Positions 63,190-64,000 of a DNA stretch of 64,000 nucleotides are shown here, one piece after another. The first letter of the stretch is position 1, and each line of letters starts with the position of its first letter. Made by a program: the position numbers and the translations under genes. The notes beneath the pieces are model-generated. The model saw nothing but the letters and a program-made list of their open reading frames with translations, had not been told where the DNA came from and searched no databases. Source of the stretch: Mycolicibacterium agri. Lineage in GTDB: Bacteria > Actinomycetota > Actinomycetes > Mycobacteriales > Mycobacteriaceae. The stretch lies in the NCBI RefSeq assembly GCF_002553505.1, contig NZ_PDCP01000028.1, positions 1-64,000 of the forward strand. The letters run 5' to 3'.

Positions 63190-64000
63190 GCTCTCCGACC
63201 ATGCAGCCACCACCGGCGCTCATCGCCACGCTGCCGGGCAACCACTACGTCAGCGACGCGGTCTTCGCCGCCGAACAGGAGCGCATCTTCGAAAGCACGT
63301 GGATCTGCGCGGTGCGTTCCTCGGAGCTGGCCGCGCCGGGCAAGTTCAAGAAGGTTCAGGTGGGTCGCGAGAGCGTGCTGCTGGTGCGCGGCCGCGACGG
63401 GTTGCTGCGGGCGTTCTTGAACGTCTGCCGACACCGCGGCGCGCAGCTGTGCACCGAGCCCGAGGGCCAGGTCAGGCGCAACCTGCGCTGCCCGTATCAC
63501 TCCTGGACCTACGCGCTGGACGGCAAGCTGGTGGCCGCACCCAACATCGGGTCGCTGACCGACGAAACCGGTGCGGGCATCGACCGCTACCGCTACGGGC
63601 TGATCCCCGTCGCGCTGACCGAATGGCTCGGCTACGCCTGGGTGTGTCTGTCGGACACCCCGCCGCCGTTCGACGACGTCGTCGCCGAAACCACCCGCAC
63701 GCTCGGTGATCCCGACACCATCAACCGGTACGGGATCGGCGGCCTCGACGTCGGCCATCGCGAGGTCTACGACGTGGCCGCCAACTGGAAGCTGATCGTC
63801 GAGAACTTCATGGAGTGCTACCACTGCTCGTCGATCCATCCGGAACTCGTCGGGGTGCTGCCCGAATTCGCCAAGGGCGTCGCCGCACAGGCAAACACCG
63901 GCCGGGGTGCCGAATTCGGGCCCGGCGTAGCGGGATTCACCGTGGACGGCGCGGCTGGCTTCGACCGCCTGCCGGGCATCACCGACGAACAGGACCGCCG
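63186..64000 (+). CDS. Rieske aromatic-ring-hydroxylating/demethylating oxygenase alpha subunit, 3'-truncated
   Basis: At least 271 codons are present and the frame is open to the window end. It begins MSSPTMQPPPALIATLPGNH. The Rieske [2Fe-2S] ligands are C81 and H83 (NVCRHRGAQLC) and C102 and H105 (LRCPYHSWTY). The mononuclear-iron start is in WKLIVENFMECYHCSSIHPE. The type resembles GbcA-like glycine-betaine monooxygenases and carnitine oxygenases. The ATG overlaps the previous stop (ATGA), so it is co-translated. With the two upstream genes it suggests demethylation of betaine or a related quaternary amine. Confidence 0.88.
   Translation, partial: MSSPTMQPPPALIATLPGNHYVSDAVFAAEQERIFESTWICAVRSSELAAPGKFKKVQVGRESVLLVRGRDGLLRAFLNVCRHRGAQLCTEPEGQVRRNLRCPYHSWTYALDGKLVAAPNIGSLTDETGAGIDRYRYGLIPVALTEWLGYAWVCLSDTPPPFDDVVAETTRTLGDPDTINRYGIGGLDVGHREVYDVAANWKLIVENFMECYHCSSIHPELVGVLPEFAKGVAAQANTGRGAEFGPGVAGFTVDGAAGFDRLPGITDEQDR

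Overview
The window is high-GC actinobacterial DNA from a mycobacterium, most likely a rapid grower (Mycolicibacterium type). The evidence is the Pup-proteasome cluster (dop, pup, prcB, prcA, plus mpa), the mycothiol ligase gene mshC, mycobacterial lipoprotein genes, F420-type enzymes and an MspA porin, which is typical of fast growers. From memory, the backbone matches the Rv2109c-Rv2141c gene order of M. tuberculosis, read in the opposite direction. No IS element, phage gene or CRISPR array was seen.

Layout. 0-4.6 kb: end of a NarK transporter, a one-polypeptide nitrate reductase fused to a flavin reductase, and tRNA-Leu(GAG). 4.6-17.2 kb: housekeeping genes (M20 peptidase, PEBP protein, deazaflavin-type protein, pyrD, lppL, uppP, phosphatase, DUF3090/SCO1664 pair, cysQ, mshC, SDR, DUF1254 lipoprotein). 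17.2-26.9 kb: PAC2 protein, metH, NmrA and HAD proteins, a sugar porter, hisE-hisG and a DUF4126 membrane protein. 26.9-44.9 kb: an accessory block between genes that I recall as neighbours in M. tuberculosis. It holds two disulfide-type flavoprotein reductases, an ArsR/SRPBCC/flavodoxin operon, a frameshifted amino-acid permease, twin small lipoproteins, a DUF417 protein with a divergent CGNR regulator, a hydrolase, an in-frame PoxB-LuxR chimera, a frameshifted lactate monooxygenase and three regulators. 44.9-50.8 kb: RecB-like nuclease, trmI, DUF503, lppK, an MTB12-like antigen, mpa and a hypothetical gene bracketed by palindromes. 50.9-53.6 kb: a two-component system with convergent overlapping genes, and the porin gene. 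53.7-59.5 kb: membrane protein, frameshifted secreted protein and dop-pup-prcB-prcA. 59.5-64 kb: start of a probable glycine-betaine/methylamine demethylation operon that runs off the window.

How the genes work together. mpa, dop, pup, prcB and prcA make one degradation pathway. Pup ends in GGQ and needs Dop deamidation, Mpa unfolds pupylated substrates, and PrcAB cleaves them. NarK and the reductase form a nitrate assimilation unit. The last three genes would demethylate a quaternary or N-methylated amine stepwise.

Notable structure. There are four copies of a 60-bp nested palindrome in two inverted pairs, and many genes have a -10 hexamer ending 6-7 nt before the start codon, which indicates leaderless transcripts. 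Three genes are broken by apparent single-base indels at C or G runs, which may be sequencing error.
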